From NCBI RefSeq assembly GCF_042683745.1, contig NZ_JBHUJX010000022.1, positions 105,282-169,281 of the forward strand: a DNA stretch of 64,000 nt. Reading direction: 5' to 3'. The notes beneath the pieces are model-generated. The model did not search any database. It was not told where the DNA came from and worked only from the letters and a program-made list of their open reading frames with translations. Source of the DNA: Pseudoneobacillus sp042683745. GTDB lineage: Bacteria; Bacillota; Bacilli; Bacillales; Cytobacillaceae. Below are positions 25,285 to 34,467 of the stretch, piece after piece (position 1 is the first letter of the stretch; every line of letters begins with the position of its first letter). Made by a program: the position numbers and the translations under genes.

Positions 25285-25309
25285 GTATACAAAATAAATT
25301 ATTGTATAC
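25285..25309. promoter_or_regulatory. Palindrome, probable Lrp-type operator
   Basis: GTATACAA and TTGTATAC form a perfect 8-bp dyad around a 9-bp A/T-rich centre. A degenerate second copy (TGTATGTAAAATAAATTATA) occurs near 25218-25237. Both lie between the divergent regulator and exporter genes, a typical site for autoregulation. Confidence 0.55.
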
Positions 25310-25397
25310 GTAGATGAAATGCTAAAATTATTAATAGTTATCACACCTTACATATTGGCCCTAAGCTAAATACGAATACGAAAAAGGAGTTAAATAC

Positions 25398-26339
25398 ATG
25401 CCATTTATTTATGTTTTGTTACTTCTTCTAACTAGTCTTTTATGGGGAGGAAATTTTGTTGTAGGAAAAGGATTAGTTGGTCATGCTTCACCGATGACAT
25501 TAACGAGTTTAAGATGGATTATTGCAATTATTTGCCTCATACCAATGGTTTGGTGGAAAGAGAAACGACTTTTCCCGCCCCGAAAAGCGCTCCTTCCTTT
25601 AGTGCTAATGGGAATAACCGGAGTTGTTCTATTTAATCTCTTTCAATTTATGGCCTTAGAGCAGACAACAGCAACAAATGTTGGATTAATCTCTACCTTA
25701 AACGTGCTATCCATTGCGATATTTTCGTTTATCTTATTAAAAGAAAGAATGAATGTACTACAGCTGCTTTCTATGATTCTTTCTTTATTTGGTGTCATTC
25801 TTGTTCTATCAAAAGGAAAACTTGATTCATTTCTTATATTGGAGTTTAATAGGGGTGATCTGTGGATGATCATCGCGGTATGTATTTGGGGAATATACTC
25901 AGTTTGTAGTAGATGGGCAACGAAAGTGACATCGCCGTTGATGTCAACCTTATATTCGGGGATATTTGGGCTGCTTATTTTACTTCCGTTTAATCTCACT
26001 CATTTTTCCGTAACCAGGATTGATTCTTCGTTTATCGTATCCATTCTATATACTGGTGTTGTTTCAACCGTATTGTGTATGGTTTTTTGGAATATCGGTG
26101 TTCAGAAACTAGGTGCAATGGCATCAGGTATATTCTTGAATTTCAATCCGATATTTACAGCGATTTTGGCTTTTTTGATTTTGGGTGAAAAAATGACATG
26201 GTTACAAGGCATTGGTAGTGGAATTGTCATAATCGGGTGTTATCTGTTCTCCTATTTTAAAATGAGTGGAAAATCTACTTTATCTGCTATTCCTTTTGCC
26301 AGACTCATACAAAACAGACCTACTCCCGAAAAGGAATAG
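25398..26339 (+). CDS. DMT-superfamily (EamA) transporter
   Basis: The 313-residue protein has ten membrane segments in two EamA repeats. The first starts VLLLLLTSLLWGGNFVVGKG with the conserved Pro/Ser segment ASPMTLTSLRW. The second starts GDLWMIIAVCIWGIYSVCSR and ends with the repeat-typical NFNPIFTAILAFLILGEKMT. It is likely an exporter of amino acids or related metabolites. It is divergent from the Lrp-type regulator. AAAAAGGAG lies before ATG 25398. The 3' end of the reading frame is part of a bidirectional terminator. Confidence 0.9.
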   Translation: MPFIYVLLLLLTSLLWGGNFVVGKGLVGHASPMTLTSLRWIIAIICLIPMVWWKEKRLFPPRKALLPLVLMGITGVVLFNLFQFMALEQTTATNVGLISTLNVLSIAIFSFILLKERMNVLQLLSMILSLFGVILVLSKGKLDSFLILEFNRGDLWMIIAVCIWGIYSVCSRWATKVTSPLMSTLYSGIFGLLILLPFNLTHFSVTRIDSSFIVSILYTGVVSTVLCMVFWNIGVQKLGAMASGIFLNFNPIFTAILAFLILGEKMTWLQGIGSGIVIIGCYLFSYFKMSGKSTLSAIPFARLIQNRPTPEKE

Positions 26340-26348
26340 GTCTGTTTT
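26309..26348. terminator. Bidirectional terminator between EamA and SET-domain genes
   Basis: AAAACAGACCTA and TAGGTCTGTTTT form a 12-bp stem; T-runs are present in both orientations. The left arm lies inside the last codons of the transporter gene. Confidence 0.8.
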
Positions 26349-26351
26349 ACT

Positions 26352-26759
26352 TTACTCATTTTCTTTCTTAATCGCTTCTTCATAATCCTCGTTGAACCAT
26401 AATGGATCATTGTCATCGACATCCCCGTTATAGTTGATGAGGATTTCTTCTCCGGCTTTGATATCTTTATAAGCAAAAAAGTCAAAGGTATGGTTATCAA
26501 AGTTAATATCATAAGTAGCATTTGGTTGATACGAATGGTTAAACAGCATTCCATATCCTAAAAGAATAGCTGTGTGATTCTTTCCATACTCAAATGCATA
26601 ATCAGCAAGTAGTGTTTTCTCAATGTGAACATGCTCTGCATTCGGATATGAAATGACAGGTGCTTCATGAATTAGCTCACCTTTGGCAATATCACGTGTG
26701 GCAAATACCCCTCTATTGAACTCTCCATCACTAAGTGTGGAAGTTTTGATTTCTATCAT
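26352..26759 (-). CDS. SET-domain protein (protein-lysine methyltransferase family)
   Basis: SET domains transfer methyl groups from SAM to lysine. Visible motifs: FNRGVFATRDIAKGELI at the start of the fold, the SAM/knot motif GYGMLFNHSYQPNATY and the C-terminal FFAYKDIKAGEEILINYNGD. I begin the protein at Met in MIEIKTSTLSDGEF (26759), giving 135 residues; an upstream TTG at 26813 is possible but lacks a ribosome binding site. Bacterial single-domain SET proteins of this size are widespread in Bacillus; their targets are unknown. Confidence 0.82.
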   Translation of the reverse strand: MIEIKTSTLSDGEFNRGVFATRDIAKGELIHEAPVISYPNAEHVHIEKTLLADYAFEYGKNHTAILLGYGMLFNHSYQPNATYDINFDNHTFDFFAYKDIKAGEEILINYNGDVDDNDPLWFNEDYEEAIKKENE

Positions 26760-26860
26760 CTTCTCATCTACTTTCTGTTCTATGAAGTCTTTACCTATTT
26801 TATAGCTTGCCAATAAATGAAGAGGAATGCAACTTTTTTACTTGAAGATTTTAAAAAAAA

Positions 26861-27313
26861 TTACTCAGTAGCCAATTCAATCCTAGAATCCAATTCGATT
26901 TGGACGTTTCCTTGAATCGCACGACTAATCATGCAGGAGGTTTCTGCTTTTTTGGCAAGTTTTTCTGCTAACTGTAGATCACGCTCGGATGCATTCGGTT
27001 TTAAAATAATATGTGGTCGATGGATAATTTTTTTATAAGTGATTATTCCCTTCGTGACGTCAACAATTCCTTCAGATTCCATCGTTAAATTCATCTTTTC
27101 TAATTGACTACGTTCCATCATAGCCGCAAGTGTAATGATATAGCAAGTAGCAGCTGCTCCAAGTAACATTTCATCTGGATTTGTACCAATACCTGGACCA
27201 TCCATTTCAGGTGGGATGGAGACTTTTGTAATTAAGTTTCCAGTCTCAATCTCCCCAACATCATTTCGTAGCCCAGGCCAATTCGCTTTTAAATGAAATC
27301 GGTGTTCGGTCAT
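26861..27313 (-). CDS. OsmC/Ohr-family peroxiredoxin
   Basis: The 150-residue protein should reduce organic hydroperoxides with two cysteines. The first is in AATCYIITLAAMM (about residue 57) and the second in KKAETSCMISRAIQG (about residue 126). The N-terminal NPDEMLLGAAATC segment is a family signature. It is nine bases downstream of the hemolysin III-type gene on the same strand, so the two may be co-transcribed. ATG 27313 is preceded by AGGGAG. Confidence 0.9.
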   Translation of the reverse strand: MTEHRFHLKANWPGLRNDVGEIETGNLITKVSIPPEMDGPGIGTNPDEMLLGAAATCYIITLAAMMERSQLEKMNLTMESEGIVDVTKGIITYKKIIHRPHIILKPNASERDLQLAEKLAKKAETSCMISRAIQGNVQIELDSRIELATE

Positions 27314-27324
27314 CGTTTCACTCC

Positions 27325-27972
27325 CTAAATGACATATAAAAATACGGAGAAGAAGTGGGCTAAGGTACCTAACATAATAAATATATGAAAAATTTCGTGG
27401 TAGCCCATATACTTTGATTTTAAAAATTTCGGCTTAGCCCCATAAATCACTCCGCCAATAGTATAAAGGATTCCACCAAGAATCAAAAGGAAGAGCCCAT
27501 TAGAGTTTAGTTGATCCGACAGTGGGGAAGCAAAGAAAATAATCATCCAACCCATTGCAATATAAAGAGCAGTAGACAACCATCTCGGACAGTGGAACCA
27601 GACAAGTTTAAAAATTACCCCGAATATGGCTATCGCTGTCACAATAGAAAATAATACCCAACCCGTCACGCCTTTTAAACTAATAAGACAAAAAGGAGTA
27701 TATGTTCCAGCGATTAAAACAAAAATCATCGAATGGTCAAGTCGTCTTAGGAAAGCAATTACTTTATCCTTTGCGATTACCATATGATAGGTGGCTGAGG
27801 CTGAATAAAGCAGTATCATACTGATACCAAAAATAATAACCGCTGCAATGGAAAGTGGTGATCCGGTTGTCATCGAAGATTTTATGACCATCGCAATCAA
27901 AGCGACGAAAGATAATAAAGCTCCAGCAAGATGGGTAAGTCCGTTGATTGGTTCGCGCATATAGGTATTCAT
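27325..27972 (-). CDS. Hemolysin III / PAQR-family membrane protein
   Basis: The 215-residue protein has seven membrane segments and the PAQR metal-site motifs: SATYHMV in TM2, the following LRRLDHSMIFVLIAGTYTPF in TM3, and HEIFHIFIMLGTLAHF near the C-terminus. Bacterial members (YqfA/TrhA) affect membrane lipid or energy homeostasis; hydrolase activity is suggested by the His/Asp set. ATG 27972 has AAGGAG upstream. It leads a two-gene unit with the OsmC-like gene. Confidence 0.93.
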   Translation of the reverse strand: MNTYMREPINGLTHLAGALLSFVALIAMVIKSSMTTGSPLSIAAVIIFGISMILLYSASATYHMVIAKDKVIAFLRRLDHSMIFVLIAGTYTPFCLISLKGVTGWVLFSIVTAIAIFGVIFKLVWFHCPRWLSTALYIAMGWMIIFFASPLSDQLNSNGLFLLILGGILYTIGGVIYGAKPKFLKSKYMGYHEIFHIFIMLGTLAHFFSVFLYVI

Positions 27973-28096
27973 GCTAACACTCCTTTATGTAGTTTTTAAT
28001 ACTACTTAGAATAATACATATATGTTATGATGTAGTCAATTACTATTTTTTTAGGTATAATAGGTTTTATTAATGAAAGATTGAGGGAAGTTATTT

Positions 28097-28675
28097 ATGA
28101 AAAATATGAATGAACAAATAAATGAACTTGGTTTAGAAAGCAATCTTCGAATAGATGAAATACCAAAGCTTGATTTATACATGGACCAAGTCATCCAGCT
28201 TTTTGAGAATAAATTTGCTGAATCGAAAAGAAATGAAGATGAAAAAATCCTGACGAAAACAATGATTAACAACTATGCAAAAGGAAAGCTCTTTTTCCCA
28301 ATAAAAAATAAGAAATATTCAAAGGATCATCTCCTCCTCATTAGTTTAATTTATCAAATGAAAGGGGCTTTATCGATAGGGGATATCAAGGTAACTCTTG
28401 ATGGAATAAATGAAAAAGTGGTAGAGGACGATCTTGATTTAGAAGCCTTTTATCAAGGCTATTTAAATCTCCACAAAAAAAATGTGGTTCGTTTTTATGA
28501 GGAAATAAATCTTCACGCTAAAGAGGTAAATGAAGAAGTAGGGGACATCGGAGATGATAATCCGGAGTATCTTGAGCAAATTTTAATGATCTCCTCTCTT
28601 GCAAACATTAGTAATATGTATCGCAGGGCAGCTGAGAAACTTATTGATGAACTAGCTGTTGAAGGAAAGAAATAG
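28097..28675 (+). CDS. DUF1836 family protein
   Basis: The 192-residue protein shows the DUF1836 pattern: IPKLDLYMDQVIQLFENKF, then the HTH-like ILTKTMINNYAKGKLFFPIK with NKKYSKDHLLLISLIYQMKG. The domain resembles MerR-like DNA-binding folds, so a regulatory role is plausible but unproven. It is transcribed alone, divergently from the hemolysin III-type gene, and followed by a strong terminator. The second methionine (MNEQINELG) could also be the start. Confidence 0.85.
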   Translation: MKNMNEQINELGLESNLRIDEIPKLDLYMDQVIQLFENKFAESKRNEDEKILTKTMINNYAKGKLFFPIKNKKYSKDHLLLISLIYQMKGALSIGDIKVTLDGINEKVVEDDLDLEAFYQGYLNLHKKNVVRFYEEINLHAKEVNEEVGDIGDDNPEYLEQILMISSLANISNMYRRAAEKLIDELAVEGKK

Positions 28676-28705
28676 CAGGAAAAGGAATGAAGGGTCAAAT
28701 AAAAA

Positions 28706-28740
28706 ATGCTCAAAGCTTTTATGCTTTGAGCATTTTTTAA
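28706..28740 (+). terminator. Terminator after DUF1836 gene
   Basis: AATGCTCAAAGC and GCTTTGAGCATT form a 12-bp stem followed by six Ts. Confidence 0.9.
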
Positions 28741-28768
28741 TAATTGTCTTATACTACAAATACCCTTG

Positions 28769-29167
28769 TCAGTTGATTAACTTATATAATTTGATAGAAA
28801 CCCATATAAAAATTAATAGCCATACTAGGATGATAAGTGAGCCAACTACCCAATTTTTAGGTTTCCCTACTTTCATCAGCTCATCTGCCTTTTCCGTACA
28901 GTCATCTATTACATTTCGAGGTAACATTTTTAAAGCGAACATAATCCCCAAAGGAACAATAATAATATCATCAAGGTACCCTAAAATTGGAATGAAATCA
29001 GGGATTAAATCAATTGGACTAAAAGCATAGGCAACAACACATGCAGTAAATAACTTTACATACCAAACTACACGATCATCTTTATAGGCTAAATAAAGGA
29101 TAAAGATTTGTTTTTTTAGTTTTTTTGCCCAAGCTTTTATTTGGATAAACATTTTTGAATTTTTCAT
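28769..29167 (-). CDS. YkvA-type DUF1232 membrane protein
   Basis: The 132-residue protein carries the DUF1232 signature SPIDLIPDFIPILGYLDDIIIVP with flanking membrane segments (KLFTACVVAYAF, VGSLIILVWLLIFIWVSIKL). Function is unknown; relatives are small membrane proteins of broad occurrence. It starts nine bases after the stop of the serine hydrolase gene on the same strand, so the two probably share a message. Confidence 0.85.
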   Translation of the reverse strand: MKNSKMFIQIKAWAKKLKKQIFILYLAYKDDRVVWYVKLFTACVVAYAFSPIDLIPDFIPILGYLDDIIIVPLGIMFALKMLPRNVIDDCTEKADELMKVGKPKNWVVGSLIILVWLLIFIWVSIKLYKLIN

Positions 29168-29176
29168 AGCTTTGCG

Positions 29177-30253
29177 CTAAAATCGGTCTAAAATACTTAA
29201 CTTTTTATTAAACAAAATGGCGGAAATATCCATTGCCGCACTATCAACATTCTCCATTACATTATTACTAAGAACGATGATTGTGTATCCTTGATCAGGA
29301 AAGTAGCTCATAATGGAGCGGAACCCATTGATGCCGCCATTATGCCAATGGACTTTTTCTCCAAACATCTCCGTATTGATCCAGCCATAGGCATAATCAT
29401 CTTTTTCGGGAGTGAATAGTTTTTTTAGCGATTCTTCATTTACTATTTTCCTTTCATAAAGGGCTTTATCATATTTTAGTAGATCGTTAGCTGTCGAAAT
29501 AACCATCCCAGCAGCATACGGTACACTGTTATCAATAAATTTGTCTTTCTTATATCCTTTGTATCCAATTGCTAAATTCTTCGCATCGTCTCGGTTTGTC
29601 GTTGTTTCATTCAATCCTGCAGGTTTAAGAATATTCTCGGCCAAAAATTGCTCATAAGACATTCCAGAAACTTTCTCGATAATCATCCCTAGCAATATAT
29701 AATTTGAGTTGCTATACTGAAATTTTTCGCCAGGCTCAAACTCTAGTTTTTCTTTATCAAACCATTTTACGATTTTTTCAGGAGTTACCTTCTTATTCTG
29801 CACAAATTTCCCAGCTGTATAATTGTAAATACCTGAAGTATGAGTTAGTAAATGGTGTAACGTAATATCCTTACCCCTTGGAAAATCAGGTAGATAATCC
29901 GCAATGGGGTCACTTGTTTTTAATTTTCCTTCTTCTTCAAGCTTCAAAATTGCTGCTGCTGTAAATGATTTTGTAAGCGAGCCAATTTGATATTGAGTGT
30001 GCTCATCGTTTTTTATTTTTTTCTTATCATTGGCGAAGCCGTAGCTCTTATCAAATATGATTTCATCTCCCTTTGTCACAAGTACGGTTCCACGAAAATC
30101 CTCTTTATCCTTTATATACTGTGAAATTTTTTCTTCGGTATTCCCTTCATATTTATTTGGGTTAAATGACATGACCACAGATAGCGTGATGATAAACCCG
30201 ACAATAATAAGGACAATAGCAATTCCCAAACCTATTAATATTTTTTTTGCCAT
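29177..30253 (-). CDS. Membrane-anchored beta-lactamase-family serine hydrolase
   Basis: The 358-residue protein has an N-terminal membrane anchor (LIGLGIAIVLIIVGFIITLSV) followed by a class C beta-lactamase/PBP4*-like domain outside the cell. The catalytic set is visible: SLTKSFTAA (SxxK), YSNSNYILLG (YxN) and HNGGINGFRS (HxG). Members are peptidases, esterases or D-aminopeptidases rather than true beta-lactamases. A GAGAGGAGAT lies before ATG 30253. The substrate is not predictable. Confidence 0.9.
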   Translation of the reverse strand: MAKKILIGLGIAIVLIIVGFIITLSVVMSFNPNKYEGNTEEKISQYIKDKEDFRGTVLVTKGDEIIFDKSYGFANDKKKIKNDEHTQYQIGSLTKSFTAAAILKLEEEGKLKTSDPIADYLPDFPRGKDITLHHLLTHTSGIYNYTAGKFVQNKKVTPEKIVKWFDKEKLEFEPGEKFQYSNSNYILLGMIIEKVSGMSYEQFLAENILKPAGLNETTTNRDDAKNLAIGYKGYKKDKFIDNSVPYAAGMVISTANDLLKYDKALYERKIVNEESLKKLFTPEKDDYAYGWINTEMFGEKVHWHNGGINGFRSIMSYFPDQGYTIIVLSNNVMENVDSAAMDISAILFNKKLSILDRF

Positions 30254-30353
30254 ACTATGTATCTCCTCTCTTTATAGACAAATGGTTTACGTTTGAATGA
30301 ACAACAAGGTTTCAATTTCATAAAAAAACGACCGTATACACGATCGATTCTTA

Positions 30354-30917
30354 TTATATACTACTTTTCTCAGCCATTCCTTTCTTAGGCCATATAAAGT
30401 TGCTAATACCTATGACGAAATCCACCCCAAGAACAAGAGACCATATTTTTAAAATTCCACTTAAAGCTTCTGTCCTAAAGGGATCATTGATGAAATAAAC
30501 AGTTCCAGCCAGCAACCCGGCTCCAATTAAATAGGCGATGAGATGGCGACCCCAACCTTTCATATAATGAATCGCATACTCCATTCCAAATCGTTTTGTT
30601 GGTTTTGGACCTTGCTTTGTAACGTAATATTGAAACCGTTCATCAGCCCAATCAATCATGCTTTTTCCAAACGCAATCGACACCCCAATATACACCGCAG
30701 CAATCGCATGAGCTTGTGTAGCTGTTGACCCACGGTAAAGGTCGATACTAGTAATAGCTAATAAAATAAGGTCAATGACTGGTGTTAACGCTAAGAAAAT
30801 GATTCCTAATTTATTTAATTTGAAAATATATCGCAGGACTAAACCAAGTATAATGACAATCCAAAACGCAATTTCACAGGCAACAATCATCCAAGCAATC
30901 GTACTCAGGTGGAACAC
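30354..30917 (-). CDS. Integral membrane protein (YmcC-like)
   Basis: The 187-residue protein has five to six hydrophobic segments (TIAWMIVACEIAFWIVIILG, LGIIFLALTPVIDLILLAIT and others). The charged middle region is SMIDWADERFQYYVTKQGPK. I associate it with uncharacterised Bacillus membrane proteins similar to YmcC; no functional motif is seen. ATG 30917 has AGGTGTTCCACC context with GAGGTG upstream. It has its own transcription unit. Confidence 0.65.
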   Translation of the reverse strand: MFHLSTIAWMIVACEIAFWIVIILGLVLRYIFKLNKLGIIFLALTPVIDLILLAITSIDLYRGSTATQAHAIAAVYIGVSIAFGKSMIDWADERFQYYVTKQGPKPTKRFGMEYAIHYMKGWGRHLIAYLIGAGLLAGTVYFINDPFRTEALSGILKIWSLVLGVDFVIGISNFIWPKKGMAEKSSI

Positions 30918-31054
30918 CTCTTTTCAAATCCAATTTTACCATCATTTGTAATCTTGAGAAATAGATTTTTAGCAATAATGGAGGAGTTATAGAAAGGTTG
31001 ATAAACTGATAGGATGATTGATAAATAAATTTCTTGATTTTTCGAATAAAAAAG

Positions 31055-31085
31055 TTAAAACTTTTTCCTAACTCAAAAGTCTAAT
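31055..31085 (+). promoter_or_regulatory. Likely autoregulated ECF sigma promoter
   Basis: TAAAACTTTTT followed 17 bp after the AAC by GTCTAA resembles the Bacillus ECF pattern (TGAAAC/CGTC family). It lies just upstream of the ECF sigma gene, where autoregulation is usual. Confidence 0.5.
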
Positions 31086-31118
31086 ACATAGTACAACGGG
31101 TAGTAAGGGGGCGATAAT

Positions 31119-31643
31119 GTGAATGTAGATGACCACTTAGTCCAAAAAGCCATCGATGGAAATGATGAGGCTTTTTTGGAGTTGATGCAAGCATACAAAC
31201 TTGATTTATTTCGTACGGCGCTCTCTTTTTTTCGAAAAAAGGAAGACGCACTTGAAGCGATACAGGAGGTAACTTACCGCGCATACAAAAGTATCCATAC
31301 GATTCGAGAGACATCTTACTTTAAAACATGGCTTATTCGAATCATGATTAATTATTGTAATGACCAGCTGAAGAAGAATAAAAGAGTAGTTCTAAGTGAT
31401 GAAATTTTTAATATCCAGGGAACAAGCGAGAACCATGAAGGAATGGAACTTAAGGAAGCAATGCTAGACTTGGATGATCGTTCGCGTGAAATTTTAACAC
31501 TAAAATATTTTCATGATTTAAAAATAAAGGAAATTGCGAGTTCGATGCAATGTCCTGAGGGAACAGTTAAGACTTGGCTGAACAAAGCCTTGAAATCGCT
31601 TCGTGGCAAGCTGGAAGAGAAAGGTGGAAATCTCCATGTATAA
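31119..31643 (+). CDS. ECF-type RNA polymerase sigma factor
   Basis: The 174-residue protein has region 2 (LMQAYKLDLFRTALSFFRKK, then EDALEAIQEVTYRAYKSIHT) and region 4 (DDRSREILTLKYFHDLKIKE, IASSMQCPEGTVKTWLNKAL). Its start is GTG 31119. The anti-sigma gene overlaps its last eight bases, so they are coupled. It should direct RNA polymerase to its own promoter and a small stress regulon when released from the anti-sigma factor. Confidence 0.93.
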   Translation: MNVDDHLVQKAIDGNDEAFLELMQAYKLDLFRTALSFFRKKEDALEAIQEVTYRAYKSIHTIRETSYFKTWLIRIMINYCNDQLKKNKRVVLSDEIFNIQGTSENHEGMELKEAMLDLDDRSREILTLKYFHDLKIKEIASSMQCPEGTVKTWLNKALKSLRGKLEEKGGNLHV

Positions 31644-32955
31644 AAAAGAAGAAGAACAGCTAAATGAGTATAAAAAAATCTATGACCAAATACCTGTTTC
31701 GCTTCAATCAATAGATGACGCCATCCTAGCTGGTTACCAAAGAGCGAAATTTGAAGGCAAACAAAAGCCTAAACGAAAAAAATGGTTATTTAGTTTGGCA
31801 GCTACTGCTCTTTTACTTATTGGATTCTTTACCACGATTCGGCTTTCTCCAGCGTTTGCTAATTATATTACGGTCATTCCTGGTATGGAAAGAGTAGTGG
31901 AACTCATCCGACATGATAAAGGGATAATGCTAGCAATCGAAAATGATTATTATCAGAAGCTCGGGGCTTCGGAGGAAAAGAGTGGTATACAGGTTACCAT
32001 TGATGGTGCGATTGCAGATGAGGATGGAATGGTTCTATTTTATAACGTGAGGTCAAAGGAGAAATATAAAAATATTTATGTAGATAATGCCTTTGTGAAT
32101 AGTATAAATGGAGAAAAATTAAATCTGTCTTCTGCATCCTTTGGTTCAACTTATTTTTCTTTTGCGGAAAAATCCTCATATAATGGAACGCTAGAATACT
32201 ATTATCAAACACCTTTTAAGACGAAAGAGCTAGAGCTATCTTTAGAAATAAAAGGCGATATTTCAGAAAAGTATAAGATCCCATTTACACTTGTTAAGGA
32301 TATTAAACAGAAAAAAACGTACGAATTGAATAAAACGGTTGAAATTGCAGGGCAAAAAGTCACATTTATTAGTGCAATCGTCCAGCCATTAAGGGTAGCC
32401 GTTCATGTGAAAAAGGATCCTAATAATACAAAAAAACTGCTTAATTTTGATGACTTACGGCTTGTAGATGAAAATGGCGAGTCATGGAACAAGATTACCA
32501 ATGGTACAACGGCAAGCAAAATTTCCGATGATGAGGAGATCATTTACTTACAAAGTAACTATTTTCGTCAACCAAAAGAATTATACCTTGCTTTAAATAA
32601 GGTTCAAGCCGTTGATAAAGGGGAGGAATACGTAGTAGTCGATGTGGAACAAGGGGAAATCTTGAAACAGCCTAAAGGAAATCTTTTAAAAAGTGTAAAA
32701 GTGAGTGGAAGCTATATCGATTTTACGATGGCTGCTAAAAAAGATTTCCCTTACTTTCTGTTTAGTGAGATAAAGGACGGTAAAGGAAATGAAATACAAT
32801 CAGAGTCCTCCTTTTCTCGCGGTCTAGGGGATGAAGAAGAAAAATCGTTCGGAGTCAATATACCGGGATTGAAAAACCAAGAAGGGCCAATATCCTTAAA
32901 GTTATCCTTTTTTCCTTCATGGATTGAGGATGATGTGAAAATTAAAATTAATTGA
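31636..32955 (+). CDS. Membrane-anchored anti-sigma factor (DUF4179-type)
   Basis: With ATG 31636 (AAGGTGG upstream, overlapping the sigma gene) the protein has 439 residues. It has a cytoplasmic N-terminus (EEEQLNEYKKIYDQIPVSLQ) that would bind the sigma factor, a single membrane segment at about 52-70 (WLFSLAATALLLIGFFTTI), and a large extracytoplasmic domain of DUF4179 type (YYQKLGASEEKSGIQVTIDG). The pair is a one-way stress-sensing module; the signal is unknown. Confidence 0.88.
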   Translation: MYKKEEEQLNEYKKIYDQIPVSLQSIDDAILAGYQRAKFEGKQKPKRKKWLFSLAATALLLIGFFTTIRLSPAFANYITVIPGMERVVELIRHDKGIMLAIENDYYQKLGASEEKSGIQVTIDGAIADEDGMVLFYNVRSKEKYKNIYVDNAFVNSINGEKLNLSSASFGSTYFSFAEKSSYNGTLEYYYQTPFKTKELELSLEIKGDISEKYKIPFTLVKDIKQKKTYELNKTVEIAGQKVTFISAIVQPLRVAVHVKKDPNNTKKLLNFDDLRLVDENGESWNKITNGTTASKISDDEEIIYLQSNYFRQPKELYLALNKVQAVDKGEEYVVVDVEQGEILKQPKGNLLKSVKVSGSYIDFTMAAKKDFPYFLFSEIKDGKGNEIQSESSFSRGLGDEEEKSFGVNIPGLKNQEGPISLKLSFFPSWIEDDVKIKIN

Positions 32956-32960
32956 ATTTG

Positions 32961-33000
32961 AGAGTGTTAGGAAACTTGAAATTACCTAACACTCTTTTTT
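32961..33000 (+). terminator. Terminator after sigma/anti-sigma operon
   Basis: GAGTGTTAGG and CCTAACACTC form a 10-bp stem followed by seven Ts. Confidence 0.92.
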
Positions 33001-33089
33001 TGATGGTAAAGGAGGTTTTGATCTAGAACAGATCGAACATAATAGAAAAGCTGAAATTTAAAAGAGAATTTGATAAGCGAGGTAAATAG

Positions 33090-33629
33090 ATGACAGCGTA
33101 CATTGCATTGCTTAGAGGGATTAATGTGGGTGGACATAATATCATTAAAATGGCAGATTTGAAGAATCTATTGGAAAAAAACGGGCTACATCATGTGAAA
33201 ACCTATATTCAGAGTGGGAATGTTTTATTTCATTCGGAGGAAGCTACCGAAGTTTTGAATCGAAGATTGGAGGCTGAAATTGAATCCGTTTTCGGGTTTC
33301 GAGTCCCTGTTATATTAAGAACGGCAAGTGAATGGGAACAAATCATTGCGAGTTGCCCTTTTTCATTTGATACTTTGTTAGAAGGAGAGAGTATTCATGT
33401 TTCTTTTTTAGAAGGAGTGCCATCCCAGGAAGGCTTGAACCAATTACACATTTTCAAAAGTGACATAGACGAGTTCAAGATTGAAGGGAAAAATATCTAT
33501 TTATATTTCCGTCAAAGTATTCGGAAATCCAAGCTTGCCGTTCATCTTCAAAAAATAGGGGTTCAAGGAACAGTTCGGAATTGGAAAACTGTCATGAAGC
33601 TAGCTGCAATGGCAGAAGAAGTGAGATAA
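33090..33629 (+). CDS. DUF1697 family protein
   Basis: The 179-residue protein matches DUF1697 by its invariant start YIALLRGINVGGHNIIKM, by LKNLLEKNGLHHVKTYIQSG with NVLF following, and by the end TVRNWKTVMKLAAMA. Function is unknown. GAGGTAAATAG lies before ATG 33090. No partner gene is evident. Confidence 0.93.
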   Translation: MTAYIALLRGINVGGHNIIKMADLKNLLEKNGLHHVKTYIQSGNVLFHSEEATEVLNRRLEAEIESVFGFRVPVILRTASEWEQIIASCPFSFDTLLEGESIHVSFLEGVPSQEGLNQLHIFKSDIDEFKIEGKNIYLYFRQSIRKSKLAVHLQKIGVQGTVRNWKTVMKLAAMAEEVR

Positions 33630-33748
33630 TAGCAAGATTCGTGTGAAGATTGGTTTACTTGCAGTTACGGCAGAAAACTTGACCTTAAAGATAATTAATT
33701 TGCAAGTAGAGCAGTTTTATAGATGAAATGAGAAGGGAGGCGGAGGAG

Positions 33749-34450
33749 TTGCGGCAAATTATTGCTCTTGGTGGTGGCGGCTTTTCGATGGAGCCTGATA
33801 ACCCTTTGCTAGATTTATACATTCTTGGACAATCAAATAAATCTAAGCCAAAGATTTGTTTCATCCCAACAGCAAGTGGAGATTCAGACAATTATATTTC
33901 AAGATTTTATCACAGCTTTGAAAAACAAAACTGTCATTCTTCCCATTTATCTTTATTCAAACCTCCAACTAGGGATTTGGAAGGATATATTTTAGATAAA
34001 GATATTGTATATGTTGGTGGGGGAAATACAAAAAATTTATTGGCATTATGGAAGGAATGGGGGCTTGATTCCATAATGAGAAAAGCTTGGGATCAAGGAA
34101 TAATCTTAGCCGGTATTAGCGCAGGATCCATTTGTTGGTTTGAGGAAGGTGTGACAGATTCCTATGGTGAAGGACTTGAACCACTAAGGTGCCTAGGTTT
34201 TTTAAAAGGAAGCAATTGTCCACATTATGATGGGGAAGCAGAGAGACGGCCATCCTATCATAAACTCATTCAATCAGAAATGATAAAAGCGGGTGTGGCT
34301 GCGGATGATGGGGTCGCAGTCCATTATATTGAACAAGAATTAAGTCATATTGTTAGTTCAAGACCACGAGCAAAAGCTTATAAAATAATACATTCTGATC
34401 ATGGAATAATTGAGGAAGAGATTCCAACTCGATATTTAGGATCCATTTAA
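33749..34450 (+). CDS. Peptidase E (S51)-like protein
   Basis: The family cleaves N-terminal aspartyl dipeptides or cyanophycin-like substrates. The nucleophile serine lies in LAGISAGSICWFEEG, preceded by VYVGGGNTKNLLALW and the start IIALGGGGFSMEPDNPLLD; a later PHYDGEAERRPSYHKL carries the conserved histidine. I choose TTG 33749, eight bases after GGGAGG, which gives 233 residues and starts at the family's usual N-terminus. An ATG at 33728 adds seven atypical residues. Confidence 0.87.
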   Translation: MRQIIALGGGGFSMEPDNPLLDLYILGQSNKSKPKICFIPTASGDSDNYISRFYHSFEKQNCHSSHLSLFKPPTRDLEGYILDKDIVYVGGGNTKNLLALWKEWGLDSIMRKAWDQGIILAGISAGSICWFEEGVTDSYGEGLEPLRCLGFLKGSNCPHYDGEAERRPSYHKLIQSEMIKAGVAADDGVAVHYIEQELSHIVSSRPRAKAYKIIHSDHGIIEEEIPTRYLGSI

Positions 34451-34467
34451 GTAAGGATTTTTGCAAT

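Noticed and set aside
26252..26554. Minus-strand 100-codon frame overlapping the EamA and SET genes
   Set aside because: It is a shadow in another frame, crosses a bidirectional terminator and has no domain-like sequence.
29177..30253. Antibiotic-resistance beta-lactamase
   Set aside because: The SxxK/YxN/HxG pattern with a membrane anchor fits the broad PBP4*/esterase group; nothing indicates drug hydrolysis.
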